Assembly: GCA_016946835.1 (NCBI GenBank)
Contig: JACVTC010000223.1
Coordinates: forward strand, 75,001-139,000
Reading direction: 5' to 3'
Source: Neocallimastix lanati (nom. inval.)
Taxonomy: Eukaryota > Neocallimastigomycota > Neocallimastigomycetes > Neocallimastigales > Neocallimastigaceae
Length of the DNA: 64,000 nt
In this document: positions 1 through 13,536 of the stretch, piece after piece
How the letters are laid out: each line of letters starts with the position of its first letter
Numbering within the stretch: the first letter of the stretch is position 1
Position numbers and translations under genes: made by a program
Notes under the pieces: generated by a model
Databases searched by the model: none
What the model was told of the DNA's origin: nothing
The model's input: the letters and a program-made list of their open reading frames with translations, nothing else

Positions 1-2516
1 ATATATATGCTAATTACTTATTATATTAATTATATGATAATTATTTATTAGCCTCCCAAAATATTAATGTTATAAAAAGATATTTTATATTATAAAATAG
101 ATTTTTATACCATGATTCAAATATCTTTATATTGATTATATATATTTAAAGTATATTATTAATAATTTTTTTATGTCTCATTAAATACTAAATTAGTATA
201 ATTAAATTGTTTTTATATATTTAGTAATTAATTTTAATAATTAAAAAAAAAATTTTTTTTTTATAATTATTACACATTCATAAAATTTTATATAAAGAAT
301 ATTAGTAAAAATAAAAAATATATATATAAAGTAATAATTAATGAAATGAAACCATTTTTTTTTTTTATTTTAAAAAAAAAATTAAATATTTTGTATTTTT
401 CTTTTATACTATTATTTTTATTAAATTAATTGTTTACAAATTAAATTAAAGAGGTATATTTTATATATATATATATTATTAGAAAAAGGATTATATATTA
501 TTTTAAATTATTTAAAATAATAAAAAGTTTTTTAAATAATATTATATTTTATATGTATATTATACTTCATTACACAATATAATTAAATAATTTATCATCA
601 TAAAACATTGAATAATATAATTATTAAATAATTATATTAAAAAAATAAATAAATAAATAAAAAATAAATTATTTTTTATTTCATATTTTTTATTGTGAAA
701 TATTATTCAAATTTAAAAAAAAAAAAAAAAAAATTATTAAATACTAAATACCAAGTTGTTGAATTTTAATTAATATAATTTAATGTCTACCATAAAAAAT
801 TTTTTCTTAAAAAAGAAAAAAAAAAAAAGGAGAAAAGAGATAAATATATATAAAAAAATTAAGCGGTATTTTTGTCTCTTTTGTCTCTTTTCTCCTTTTT
901 TTTTTTTTTTAAAGTATTTATTGGAACAATAGTTTTTTTCTAAACAATAAATAATTCTTTAATTCTATAATAGAAATTATATAAAAATTTTAGTATTCAA
1001 TAATTATTAAACAAAAAAAAAAAAAAAAAAAAGGAAACATATTATAAAAATTAAATTATTAAAATTTGTATCATAAAACTTTATATATAATGATTTTTTT
1101 TTATGAAAATATATACAATTTACATAATTAAGTGTATATATTAATTGTAATAAAAATGTTAAAGAAGCATATTATACTTTTAGAAAAAATAAAGAAAAAC
1201 TTTAAAGTAAAAATGGAAATTCATGTGATGAGATATAATTACTATATTATTCTATCTTCAAGTGAAGAAAAACATTACAAAAAAGAATAGAATGCAACAT
1301 ATTATAAAATAATTTCGTATTGAATTAATTTACGCATAAAATAGATAAATATATATTTGCATAATAAAATAATTTAGTTTATATTATATTTACAATGAAC
1401 CATATTTATTATAATTAAAAATAAATTTATAATAATTTATAATTGAATATTAATTATAATTTTATTTTAATAAAATAATTTAAAAAGTATTACAGTGGAA
1501 CACATTTTATATTAATATTATTTTGTATTAAAAATTATGTAATATTCAAGATGAAATAAAAAAATGTTTCATAATCTTTTTTTTTTCTGTTTTATTATTG
1601 GTCAGATTTAAAAAATTCAAAAATTCAAAAATTTTAAACTGAATTATTAATAAATAAAGTTTTTTATTGTGTAATTTTATATTAAATTAAATTAATTAGT
1701 TCAATAATACTAGTTTAAACTTTAATAAATAAAAAAAATAAAAACAAAAAAGAAAATTATAAAATATAAAACTTTATTTAATATATGACTGATTTATAAT
1801 AATAATGATTATAATATTATGATAATAATTATAATAATTTATTATATACAACTAATTATTATTATGTAAGAAACATTGTAAAAAAAAATGTTTTATAATA
1901 ATTATGAATAATATGTATTAATTATTTAATAAAATTAATTTTATAATAATATATTTTAAATTTATAGAAATGATTCTTTAAATAACACAACTTCAATAAA
2001 ATTAAGAAATAAAAAATTTTTTAAAAATGAAAAATAATATTATCAAAAAAGTTAAAATTATAATATTAAGATATAAATCATAAATATTTATTGAATTTAA
2101 ATATAAAAAAAATATTTATTTTATAAATAATGAAATATAATTATAGATTATTAATAATTTAAAGAAAATAAAATATTATAGGTTTTTAAAAAGTATAAAA
2201 TTTTCCACTATAAACACTCATTTATTTATCATAATTTTATTTCATCTTTTCTTTTTTCATTTTTTTTTATTTTCTTTTTTTATTTTATTTTAAATTATTA
2301 ACATTTTTTAAATTAATAAATTATACTTTTAATAGATATTATGATTTGAAAATTCAATAAATTAAAAAAAAATTTTTCTATAATGGTATATATATAAGTT
2401 TACAGTATAATATATTATTTATATATAATAATATATATCAAAATTTATAGTACATTTTTAATAATTAAAATTTTTTAGATAAATTTTAAATAATTTAGGT
2501 TTCATTTTTGTAAATA
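1..2516. other. AT-rich intergenic stretch, no gene seen
   Basis: Almost pure A/T with homopolymer runs. No exon-like patch with elevated GC or family motif was found on either strand. The one structured item is a purine/pyrimidine hairpin at about 817-910. The right edge is the 3' flank of the minus-strand gene that ends at 2517. Confidence 0.6.
817..910. repeat. Inverted repeat with purine/pyrimidine arms
   Basis: The left arm (about 817-840) is an A-run followed by GGAGAAAAGAGA. The right arm (about 884-909) is TCTCTTTTCTCC followed by a T-run. The arms are reverse complements over roughly 25 bases around a loop of about 43 bases containing AAGCGGT. The GG/CC-containing core makes it more than poly-A facing poly-T. 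Function unknown. Confidence 0.6.
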
Positions 2517-3599
2517 TTAATTGTTAAAACAATTATTAAATAAGGAAGGAGAAGAAATTGGTGATGGATATTGTTTTGTGATATTATAATTATTAAAACT
2601 AGTAAAATTGTTATAACTATTATTATTATTACAACCATTTCTTAATTGTTCAAATGAAATAGTCCATGCTGGTTTGTAATTTGCTGGATATTGGCAAGAG
2701 AATTCATCCGAAGACGATGAAAATGAATTTGAATTTTTAGTAGAATTCATATTATTATTGCTATTATCATTGTAATTGTTATTACTATTACAGTTATTAT
2801 TATATGTGCTTTTTAAATATAATGGTTTGTATTCAGGTGATGGTAAGAAATTATTCATTGAATTGTTTTCATATTCGTTAAAGAAGATAGATTTGTCCGG
2901 AGTTGGATATGAATAATTCTTTGACTTCTGCTGCTCATTATTCATATTATTATCTTCATTAGAATTTGACTTATTATTTTGTAACCAAATGTCTTTAACT
3001 AAAATAGAATTAATTGCTTCCTTTTTATTATTAACACTTGATAAAACTTGTTCCCATAATTTACAAATGTTTTCTTTATTTTTTCCATATTGCTTAAGAG
3101 CTCGGCATATACGTTCATTGCATGGTTGAATTTCATAATCCTTAAGATATTCCAAAACTTTAATACAGTTCAATAAACGGTAAGTTTGAGCTTTTGAAAT
3201 TTTTCTATTTAATAAATGAAAATATATTTATTAATATCTTCATATAAAGTTTCTTTATATATTTAAATTATTATTATATATTTTTATTTATATATTTTTA
3301 TTTATTTATTTTGCTATTATTATTTTATCAGATAAATACCTTTGATAAGAGGAAGTATCATCATTATTATTACTATTAATAATTGATTGTAAATTAATTA
3401 AAGAATTTCTAAATTTCTTTTGTTTAGCATCGTAATTACTTTTTTATAAATAAAAATATAATTTGAAATTAATAAATTATTTTATTATTTAAAATTTTAT
3501 AATTTTATTATTTAAAATTTTATAATTTTATTATTTTTTAATAAATAATTACCTTTTGTTTTTGTGAATTGAAATAGTCTTTATATTTGATTGAGACAT
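2517..3599 (-). CDS. Hypothetical Asn/Ser-rich protein, three exons
   Basis: I do not recognise a family. The gene model has exon 1 3599-3553, exon 2 3438-3340 and exon 3 3204-2517. Introns begin GTAATT and GTATTT and end in AG, and all joins keep phase (834 nt, 277 residues plus stop). ATG at 3599 gives MSQSNIKTISIHKNK. Residues about 45-110 form a likely helical domain (motifs KAQTYRLLNCIKVLEYLKDY and CKLWEQVL). The rest is low complexity, rich in Asn, Ser, Pro and Tyr, as in many gut-fungal regulators. No signal peptide or membrane segment is visible. The helical block could be a nucleic-acid or protein-binding domain, but nothing in the sequence proves that. Exon 3 is sure; the two short upstream exons rest on splice signals and on a continuous helix across the joins. 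Confidence 0.72.
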
Positions 3600-6500
3600 T
3601 TTTATTTTTTATACTTTTAAAGTTTAACAATAAATTTTTGTTTTTTAATGTTTTATTTTTTAAATATTATTTTATAATTAAATTTTTTAAAAAAATAATT
3701 TTTTTTTTTTGAATTTTATTTTTTCTTCTTATTTATAAAATTTTTAAATAATTAAAAAATATGAATTTAGTATTAATGTATATTATATTTCTATCTTTTA
3801 TTATTCTAAATATTTTAAAATATCTTAAAATATTTAATAATTTAATTTTTATTTTATATTTATAAAATTATTAAAATTATTTAAAAAAAAAAAAAAAATT
3901 TTTTTGGATATAGAGAAAAAAAAATGTCTATTTATATAAAAGTTTTATCATATAATTTATTATAAAATAAAATTTATATATAAAAAGTTAATTATACAAA
4001 AAAAAAAAAAAAAATAGTATATTACTAATACATTATTATAAATAAATAAAATGGTTATCAATTTATTAAATATTTACAAATATTTAAAAAATGATAAAGA
4101 TTAACTTTAAATAATAATATAATGGTTTTTTTTTTTTTTTAAAAAAAAAATGATACAATCATAAAAAATTAATATAAATAATAATATAAAATTATATATT
4201 ATTTAAGTGTATTACTATAAATAACAATAAACAGTAATATATACAATATAATTTAATAATTTATTTTATTTATATAATGGAAATAATACTATGAACAATT
4301 GTTATTATTTAAAATTATTTATTCCATTTATAATTGATTTATTATTGACTTTTCTATAACTTAAAATAATAATAAAACAATCATATATTTTAATCTTAAA
4401 TATTAATAAATATTAAAAATTTTTAAATGAATAATAAAAAAAAATTAAACCTTTAAAAACATAAAAAGTTCTACATTTGAAACTTTATTACATAATACAT
4501 AATTTAATTTTCCAAAAATAAAAATAATAAATAGGTAAAAATGGAAATTTTTCTTAGTTTAATTTATTTATTTTCCAAAGTATTTCATGTCTATTGTTAG
4601 ATAATATAATATAAAAATTTTCCTAATAACAATTTGAATATAAAATTGTGTCCGACCAATTTATTTTTAATATATTTTATTTGTCATATTTACTATTTTA
4701 ATTTTGTCAATTTAAAAAAAAAAAAAAAAATACATTATTTTTTTGAAACAATATATAAAATAAATAACAATATTTAATTTTATTTATTAATAGGAAAGTT
4801 ATTAAATATAATATTATAAACAATACTATTTATTTAATAGGAATAATGATAAATTTTTAAATAATTCATTAAATTTTTCGTGTTTCAAAAAAAAAAATAT
4901 TAAATATATTTCTTTATAAAAATTTATTTTAAGTTTATTAAAAAAAATTATATAATAAAAAAGTTAATCAATCAATATAATTATCATACTATTAATATTA
5001 TTATTATTTTCATAATTATTTTTTTTTTATATTTTTATTCATTTCTTTTAATTATTCGAACATTTTTTTTTACATAAAATTTAATTCAATATTTTTTTAA
5101 AAAAAAATGTATATATATATGCTTTTGTATAATATTAAATAAAATTATAATATTGTTTACTTATTTTATATATATTTAAAAAATAAATAAAATAAACTGA
5201 TATAATCAAAGTTAGCATAATATTTAAATTTATTTTAATTTTTAAAATAAAAACATGGAAATTTTTATTTCATATTATAATTAATAATATACTTTAAAAA
5301 AAAAAAAAAATTATTTAAATTATAAAATATTATTTTATTTTCAAAATAAATTAATTTATCTGTCCTATAGAAATAATAAATATGAATATTATATTGGCAT
5401 TAACTTGAAAGTTTCAATAAATAGCAATTATAATATTTATATTTATAAAGTTCTATGTATTGAATTTTATAATTGGTTTAATATGTAGTCTTAATTTTTA
5501 TTAGAGTTAAATATATTTTTTGTTTATATATTATAAAGTTAAAATTTTAATATTAATATTAGTACTAATTAAAATTAAAAATAAATTATTTATTTATTTT
5601 TAAAATTTTCTTTTTTATAAATATTTCATTACTAATTTTATTTATTTTATTTTATTTTCTTTTTTCCAATAAACAAATTAAAATAACAAATAAAATAATA
5701 ATTAAATTATGAAATTTTTTCGTTTGTAAAACTTAAATTATTATTATTATTTCTATTTTTTGTACCATATATAATTTTATTTATTTATTTATTTATTTAT
5801 TATCATTATTTTTATTTTTATTTTATTTTAATATTAATAAACCTTTTTTTCTATATAAAAAAATTAAAATATAAACATTTAATAATTAACTTTTTATTGA
5901 TTAATAATCAATAAATGATAAATGATAAATCATGATATTTTTTTTATTTAAATTTAAATAACAAATATTTAATGTCTATGTGGGAGCAATTATATAATAA
6001 TTTAATGACCAGAATATAATAATTGATTAAAAATAAGATTTATTTATAATTACAACTATATATCCATTATATTATAATAATAAAGAAGATTATTTCTATT
6101 GAGAAACAATATAATAGAAAATTGTATTGATCAATTAAATCTATATAATATTTTCAAAAAGATTGCTTTAATATTGAAAAGAGAATATTTATGAAAATTC
6201 AATTAATATTGTTAATATATCATCAATGGAATGATACATTAATTGTGAATATTCTTATATTATTAAAAAGATATAATAATAAAATAAATTGAAAAATTAA
6301 GTATCATTAGCACAATATTTGAAACAATTAATATAATTAATAATTATTGATAATATGGGATATTTAATAGATAAATAAATGATATATTTAAAATATAATT
6401 TTAATATAAAAATATATTCTATTTTAATAACATACTTTATTAATTTTTTGTTTGTTTGTTATTTTGTTATTTTACATATTGCTTTTTGTTTTCTTTTTAA

Positions 6501-7647
6501 TTTCATTATTTTTTATTATTATTATGTTATTATTATTACTATTATTATTATTACTATTATTATTATCATTACTATTACTACATTATATAGTATTTTTGAT
6601 TATTATTCTATCTGATATTTTGCATAATATTCTTATTCCTTATTATAGAAAAGCATTTATGAAATGTTATTTTTATTTTTATTTTATCATCATAAAAAAA
6701 TTATTAAAATAGGATACACAATTTTTCATTAATTAACCCTTTTTTACCTTCTTTTTCATATCAAAAAAAATTAATTATTATTTATTATCATCATATAAAA
6801 TAAATTAAAAAAAAAAAAAAAAGGGATACCATTAATTAATAAAAAGTTTTTCAAATAAACATTTATTTCTTAAATTTAATGAAAAAAAACTTTATGACTA
6901 AAAATTATTTAATAATATTATTTAAATTGAATAAAAAAGTTATAATATAAATATGTATTGATAAATTTACGATAAATTAATTTTTAATTATTTTTTTAAA
7001 ATTGTTTACTATTGGAATAATTTTGTATTGTTTTGATAATTTAATAAAAATATTGGAATAATTTTATATTGTTTTGAAAACTCAATAAAATTATTTAAAG
7101 GAATAAAATATTTTTTAAAAAAATTAGAATTGAGAAAAATATATTTAAATAAATAAATAAATTTGAAACAAAAATATTATTATTAACAAAATTATGACTA
7201 ATTTATATTTATATTATAGATGAAATTTCTTTTTTTTTTTTTTAATAATTCATTTAATTAAAAAAATAGGAAATTTACTATTATCTAATATATATATTAT
7301 ATTATATTATATATTATATATTATATATTATATTATATTATATTATATATTCTTTTTTGTTTACTTTAAATAATCCATGTAAAAATAAAATTGGATTACT
7401 TTTTTTTTTTTTTTTTTTTTTATTTTGTTTTATTATTATTATTATTTGCAAAGATAACTATAAAAATAAAAATAAAAAAAAAAAAAAAAAAAAAAGAAAT
7501 GGGTATAATTATTAATAATTTGTAATAAGTTTATTTTTTGTATTTAAATTTTATCCATTTGAATATATTTGGTAAGAGAAGATGATTGTGAAATTATAAA
7601 TGAGATTTTTCAAAATTTAAGTATAATTAAACTATTATAATCGAATA

Positions 7648-7740
7648 GTTGAATATACATTTTGTAAAATTTATTATGAAATAATTAATTATTTATTTAA
7701 ATTTATTTCATAATAAATTTTATAAAATAGCATATTCAAC
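7648..7740. repeat. Near-perfect hairpin, MITE-like
   Basis: The left arm starts GTTGAATATACATTTTG and the right arm ends AAAATAGCATATTCAAC. The arms are about 37 bases each, reverse complements with only a few differences, and the loop is about 19 bases. The outer termini GTTGAATAT/ATATTCAAC pair perfectly. No clear target-site duplication is visible in the flanking A-rich DNA. It could be a small non-autonomous element or a local palindromic duplication. Confidence 0.7.
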
Positions 7741-7985
7741 AAAAAAATAATAATATGAATTTTATATATTAAAAAATATATATATGTATTATGTATATTA
7801 TATAAAACTAATTATTCAATAAATTTACCATTGATTATTTTTCTTGTAGTAATAAATTAGATAAAGAATCTATTTTACAAATTTTTATTTAATAAATTTA
7901 CTATTAATTCTTTTTTTCTGAAATAATAAAATGGATCATATTGTATTATATTATATTATACCACAATTAATTTATTAAAATGAAA

Positions 7986-8016
<31 letters not shown>

Positions 8017-9197
8017 TAATCATAAAAATTAACTACTTGATAATTAAAATTTTATTTATATATAATAATTATATATCAAGATTATTATAATTAATAATTC
8101 TAACCTTTTTAATTCATTAAAAAAAATATTTTTTTTAATATAATATTTTTTCTTTTTCTTTTTCTTTTTATTTATATTATTTTAATTTTTTTATTTATTT
8201 CATATTGTTATAATTATTAATACAATATTATTAATTTCTACTTTTTTTTTTTTTTTGATATTATTTAATATTATTTAATTATTATTTACTATTTTTATTT
8301 TGAAAAATTATTTTTATTATTGTACTAAAATATTCCTATAATATCTCCACTTTTGTTTATTATTTTTATTTAGAAAATAATAAATAAATAATAGAACGTG
8401 TAATATATTCTTTGTTATTCAATTTTTTTTTTTTTTATAAAAATATTGGAAATTAATTAAAGTAAATAAATAATTAAAATAAATTACATTTATATTAAAA
8501 TTTATATATAGTAATAATTCTTCATTTCTTCAAATAAAAAATAGGATATTAATATAGGATAACTTACCATATCCTGATATGGAAAAAAAAATATAAACTA
8601 TAATAATTGATATATTAAAAATTATATCCAATTAAAATATAACAAATATATATTTATACATTTATATATATATATTTTAGGAATTTTGGAATATTATAAC
8701 AAATAAAATGAATTCATAATTATTATAAGAAAATAAATCTATAATAACTAATTAAATAAATCTACAATAACATGTTCTATTTTTTTTTTATTTTTCATAT
8801 TAAAAAAAAAATTATTTATTTTTATTCGAATTAAAAAATGATTATACCAATCATAAATTATACTTTAAATTAATAATAAATATATATTTATTTTTATTTT
8901 AATACAAATTAATAATTCTTACAAAATATGATTTAGTGTTAATAAAATAATCATAATAAATTATAATCACTATAAAAACTTTGTATTTTTAAGTTCTATA
9001 TCACTTTTTTAAAATACTACTCTTTATTATTTTTTTAAGTTCTATATCAATTTTTTAAAATACAACTCTTTTTATTATGTTTTAATAAACCTTTTTCGTA
9101 ACATTATTACTTCTTTTAATATTAGAATATTTAAATATAGTAATTACTAAATTCTTACTGTAACTTAATAACATTAAACACTATTAAAAAAAATGTT

Positions 9198-9286
9198 TAA
9201 TAGAAATAATAATGAAATGAAATAGCTATATTTATTGGAAACATCTTTTTTATTTCTATTATTTCATTATATTATTATTTCTATTA
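9198..9286. repeat. Inverted repeat
   Basis: TAATAGAAATAATAATGAAA at the left (from about 9198) is mirrored by TTTCATTATATTATTATTTC then TATTA at the right, with an asymmetric loop containing TATTGGAAACATC. The arms are about 28-30 bases with small indels. Confidence 0.6.
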
Positions 9287-9442
9287 TATAATATTTTTTT
9301 ATTTTTAATTTTTTTAATCTTTTATTTTTTATTTTTTTAATATAGAGTTTTGGTATAAAATATGTCAAAAAAGCATATCAAATTAAAAATAAAATTAAAT
9401 AATAATTAAAAAAAAAAAAATAAAAATAATAATTAATTGGAA

Positions 9443-9560
9443 ATCACGTGAATTAACGTGTTTATTTTTATTTTGTAATTTCTTTTTATGGGGAAGTTGC
9501 ATTACGCCAATTTTCATGTGATATATATAAATATGTGGCTTTATCTATTTTGCGCTACAT
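9443..9560 (+). repeat. Left long terminal inverted repeat of a composite element
   Basis: The core reads GGGGAAGTTGCATTACGCCA (9490 onward) and runs to TTTTGCGCTACATAATA at about 9560. An inverted copy lies at about 16839-16935. Similarity extends outward through a CACGTG motif near 9445. It stands out from the AT-rich surroundings by its G and C content. It is probably one end of a DNA transposon, plausibly the Mutator-like element whose decayed transposase lies just inside. Confidence 0.75.
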
Positions 9561-9718
9561 AATATTACTTTATTGTATTATTTTGTTACTTCAATTTTTA
9601 AATTAATTATTAAGTGAATAATTAAATAAATCATATAATGGTTAGATTTTATGATTTTAATTCTTTTATTTAAATGTTATTAAAAATATAAATGTTATTA
9701 ATAATAATTCTTTTATTT
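9561..9718 (+). repeat. 158-bp direct repeat, copy 1
   Basis: Bases 9561-9718 match 16681-16838 with no difference that I can see, in the same orientation, although the adjoining terminal repeats are in opposite orientation. From here on the segment continues as an imperfect tandem array to about 9990. Confidence 0.85.
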
Positions 9719-9990
9719 AAATGTTATTAAAAATATAAATGTTATTAATAATAATTCTTTTATTTAAATGTTATTAAAAATATAAATGTTATTAATAATA
9801 ATTATTTTATTTAAATGTTATTAATAATAATTATTTTATTTAAATGTTATTAATAATAATTATTTTATTTAAATGTTATTAATAATAATTATTTTATTTA
9901 AATGTTATTAAAAATATAAATGTTATTAATAATAATTATTTTACTTAAATGTTATTAAAAATATAAAACTAATAATAATAATTTTTTTAT
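9660..9990 (+). repeat. Tandem array of TTTAAATGTTATT units
   Basis: Repeated units of roughly 30 and 47 bases built from TTTAAATGTTATTAATAATA, with or without an AAAATATAAATGTTATT insert. About eight units are recognisable and become more degenerate toward 10060. Confidence 0.75.
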
Positions 9991-10360
9991 TTAAATTTTA
10001 TTAATAAAAAAATTATATAAAATTACAAATGTTATTAAAAATATAAATTTTATTAATAATAATTCTTTTTTTTAAAAATTATTAAACGAAATAATAATTA
10101 TAATGATAAAACTATAAATTATACATTGTATTTGAATATTTATTAAAACTGTATAAATTTAATATGCTTTATAAATTAAATTATTGAATGACAGAATTCT
10201 GATTATTTCATTTGGTCATTCCTCATTTCTTAATTATTTATTATAAAGTAATATTTATATTATATTATTTACATCAGTTAAACAATCAAACCACAAATTA
10301 ATAATATTATTTCTATCACATTTAGCATCAATTAACTTGGCTTCAATATTTTTGTAGCGT

Positions 10361-11683
10361 TCAAATTAAGACACTGATTTCATTAGCTTTATTTATTGCT
10401 CTTTTTTTTATTTTCCAAATTCCTCTTATTTTTCTTTGATAATCATAATATGATAAATGTTCAAGTTCATTTAATTTATCTATTAATTCATAAAAAGATG
10501 GTTTTGTTGGAAATAAATTATTTAAATAATTATTGAGTGATTCTGAGGCATTGTTTGTTATATGTTCTATATTATTATAATAATTCCAAATTTTCATATC
10601 ATAATCAATTAACTATGTTTTATAAAAATATTCTAAAAATTTTAAAAATTGACAATAATTATTTTTAATGGATTTAATTTTAATTATAACATAAATATCA
10701 AATATATATTCAGGATTTATAAATGGTAAATTTGAAATAGTTTTATAATAAATAAATATATTATTATTATTTTTTACTTCATTATAGCATAATTTATTTT
10801 TTTTTTAATTTCTAGTGATTTTTTATAATACCAAATGCAATATTTAATATTTGTATTAGGAAATATTGCTTTTGCTGCTTTAGATATGGCCCTTTCAAAA
10901 TCACAATGCAAATTTTTTGGTTCAATTCTAATATTATAGTTACATGTATTAGCATTTTTTTTCAATTTTTCAAATAACATTTTATATGTTTCTTGTTCCT
11001 TATTTTTTAATATTGCAAAAGAAGTAATGTAAAAACTATCTAATTCTTTAGCATAAGTTCTTGTAATAAATACTTGATAACTAAATTTAGGGGCAATAAA
11101 AAATGTACCATCAACAAATATATCATCATTATATTCCCTAAATAATTTTGCTTGAAAGGGGAATTGAAAAATTATTAAATTAGAATTTTTGAATATCATA
11201 AAATTTTCACCTCGCTTTGTTTTATAATATTTAGATTCACTTGGAATTTCAGCAAATGTTGTTACATTGGATGGTAGTTTTTTATTTAAATTTCTTGATA
11301 TTTGGGATTTAATTGAATTATATTCTGGACATATAAGTCCCATTTTTTTAGAAATTTTATTATATAGGGGTTTTATTTTTATACCAAAAGGAATTGAAAA
11401 AAGTTCAATTCCATCTTTAATTTTATGTTTCATTATAGATAGGGATACATCGTATTCATTTTCAGGATGATTATGTGAACTATTATACTCTAAAATTTCT
11501 TTCTTATCATTTAAAATAATAAAAGATTTACATTTATTTATTTTTTTATATTCTGTACATTTATACACTTTGGAATTATATTTTCTTTTATATGAAAAAT
11601 TAAATTCATATTTTTTATTAATAATAATTTGTTCTTTTCCTTTGTTGGATTCACTTATATCAATAAATTAAATTTTCTTCCAT
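10361..11683 (-). pseudogene. Decayed FLYWCH / MULE-type transposase
   Basis: Mutator-like transposase relic read from 11683 down. A likely start ATG (11683) is followed within about 10 codons by a frameshift. Then comes a FLYWCH-type zinc finger (VYKCTEYKKINKC ... HNHPE, about 11655-11455). The MULE transposase core follows: FVDGTFFIAPKFSYQVF supplies the first Asp, NLHCDFERAISKAAKAIFP the second, then NIKYCIWYYKK. The 264-codon block 11568-10774 is open. After it a frame change leads through a segment with an in-frame stop to the C-terminal block 10597-10361 (ASESLNNYLNNLFP). At least two frameshifts and one stop make it non-functional. It lies about 0.8 kb inside the left inverted repeat at 9443-9560, as expected for the transposase of that element. 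FLYWCH plus MULE is a usual pairing for these transposases. Confidence 0.85.
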
Positions 11684-13076
11684 TTCTATATTTTTATAAA
11701 TATTTTTTAATTATATAATTATAATTATTATATTAATTATCCAATATTATTCTTAATATTAATTTTGAAAAATTAGTTTTTCAATTATTTGTAAAATAAA
11801 TAAATAAATAAAGAATGTAATAATATAAGTACAAGTATATAAAATAAAATAAATATTAAATGTAATATTATAAAAGTACAACTATATATAATAAAATAAA
11901 TATTTATTATTTTTTTTTTATTAAAGAATATTAAAGACAATTTATTTTTAAAAATAAAATATTTTATTTAATTATATATGTTAGAAAGCAAAAAATCATT
12001 TATATTTAATGAGATTATTAAATACAAATAATATTAAACTACATCATTAATTAATTATAATAAAAATGTAAAAAATTTTCATTTCGAAAACGTTGATCTT
12101 TAATATTCTTTAATAAAAATTAATAATAGATATTTATTTTATTTTATTTTATTTTATTTTATATTAGATACTTATTTTATTTTATTTTATTATATTTTAT
12201 TCAATCTGTACTTTATATTCATATTCTACTATTTATTTTATTTTATTTTATTTTATTCAATCTGTACTTTATATTCATATTCTACTATTTATTTTATTTT
12301 ATTTTATATACTTTTATTATTATATTCTTTATTTATTTATCTGTTTCTTTATTAATTTATACATTTATTTATTTTAAAATTAATTGTATTATAATTTTTT
12401 ATGGCGTTAACAAAAAAATTTTACAAGCCATTAAAAATAAATGGCGTATTGAAAATTTGTATTTTAAAAATTGGCGAAATGAACCACATTCAATTTTTAC
12501 TATAAAAATTAATTATTTTTATTATCTTAAAAAAAACTGAGTTCTTAATATTAATAAAAAATTTATGTATTAAATAAATACAAAAATAAATAAAGTTTAT
12601 TAGAAAAACACATATATATTTCTCATATAATGATTAAGATAAATATTTATAATTCTGATATGAAATAGAAATAAAAACTCTAATTAATAATAAATTTATG
12701 TTAATTAAGAAACGTAGTAAAAGCATAAATTTACGTATTAATCTAGTTTTTATTGTATTTATATTTTTGATTAAAATATTTAAAAAAAAAAAAAAATTAT
12801 TTTATATTAAAAACATATATTTAATAAAAACACAAATATAAGTTATACTAAAAATATGTGTAATATTAAATAACTATTTTATTAAAGATAAAAAAAAAAT
12901 TACAAATTGAAATAGAAAATATATGATAGACTATTATAGATAAATAATTATAAATAACATGTAATGACATATTTTTAAATGAATAGATCTTTCTTAGTAT
13001 AAAAGGAATAAAATAAATTAATAAATCCATAATAAAATATAAATATCATTTCTGACTTTAAGGGTTATATTTAACA
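11684..13076. other. Intergenic stretch with pentanucleotide runs
   Basis: AT-rich spacer with two TTTTA runs (about 12130-12205 and 12230-12310) that share a duplicated block containing CAATCTGTACTTTATATTCA. At about 12470-12500 the motif TTGGCGAAATGAACCAC weakly resembles the terminal repeat TGGCGTAATGCAACTTCCCC in the orientation of a right end. It could be the true right terminus of the MULE, but the match is poor. Confidence 0.45.
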
Positions 13077-13478
13077 GATTAAGAGTCTCACTGACTCAAT
13101 AATTCATTAACAATTGTTAATAACAAATTTTAACATATTAAATATTAAACATTCATTACATATTAAAATAAGGAAATATTAACGATAATATTAAAATGAC
13201 TAAATCAGAAAACTCAACAATAGCAGGAAGTTTTACAAAAACTTCAACGAATACAACGAAGATAACAAAGACAACATAAACATCATACACAACAATAAAT
13301 GATGTTCCTATTGAAGTAGAATCTCCAAATATTTAAACAAATACAATTAAAAAATTTTATATTCAAGATTTTAAAATTACAAATGAAAATTTTCACAAAT
13401 GGTATTCAGATTTGAAATTATTCCTAGATTCTGAAGAATTAGGTGGTTACATATTAAAGAATATTAAAGATATATACA

Positions 13479-13536
<58 letters not shown>

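Larger units (their letters stand above)
3600..9440. other. Long AT-rich intergenic stretch
   Basis: No convincing gene on either strand. It holds (ATT)n and (TTTA)n runs (for example near 5770-5800 and 6510-6570), TATAT ladders near 7285-7345, many poly-A/poly-T tracts and two clear inverted repeats (7648-7740 and about 9198-9286). Short open frames at 6379-6712 are Ile/Leu/Tyr homopolymer translations of ATT repeats and I do not treat them as genes. Confidence 0.55.

Noticed and set aside
6379-6712. Two overlapping hydrophobic small proteins
   Set aside because: The residues are Ile/Leu/Tyr runs from (ATT)n and TTTTAT strings; no start context, conserved motif or composition change.
9660-9990. 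CRISPR array
   Set aside because: The repeats are contiguous AT tandem units without unique spacers, in a eukaryotic genome.
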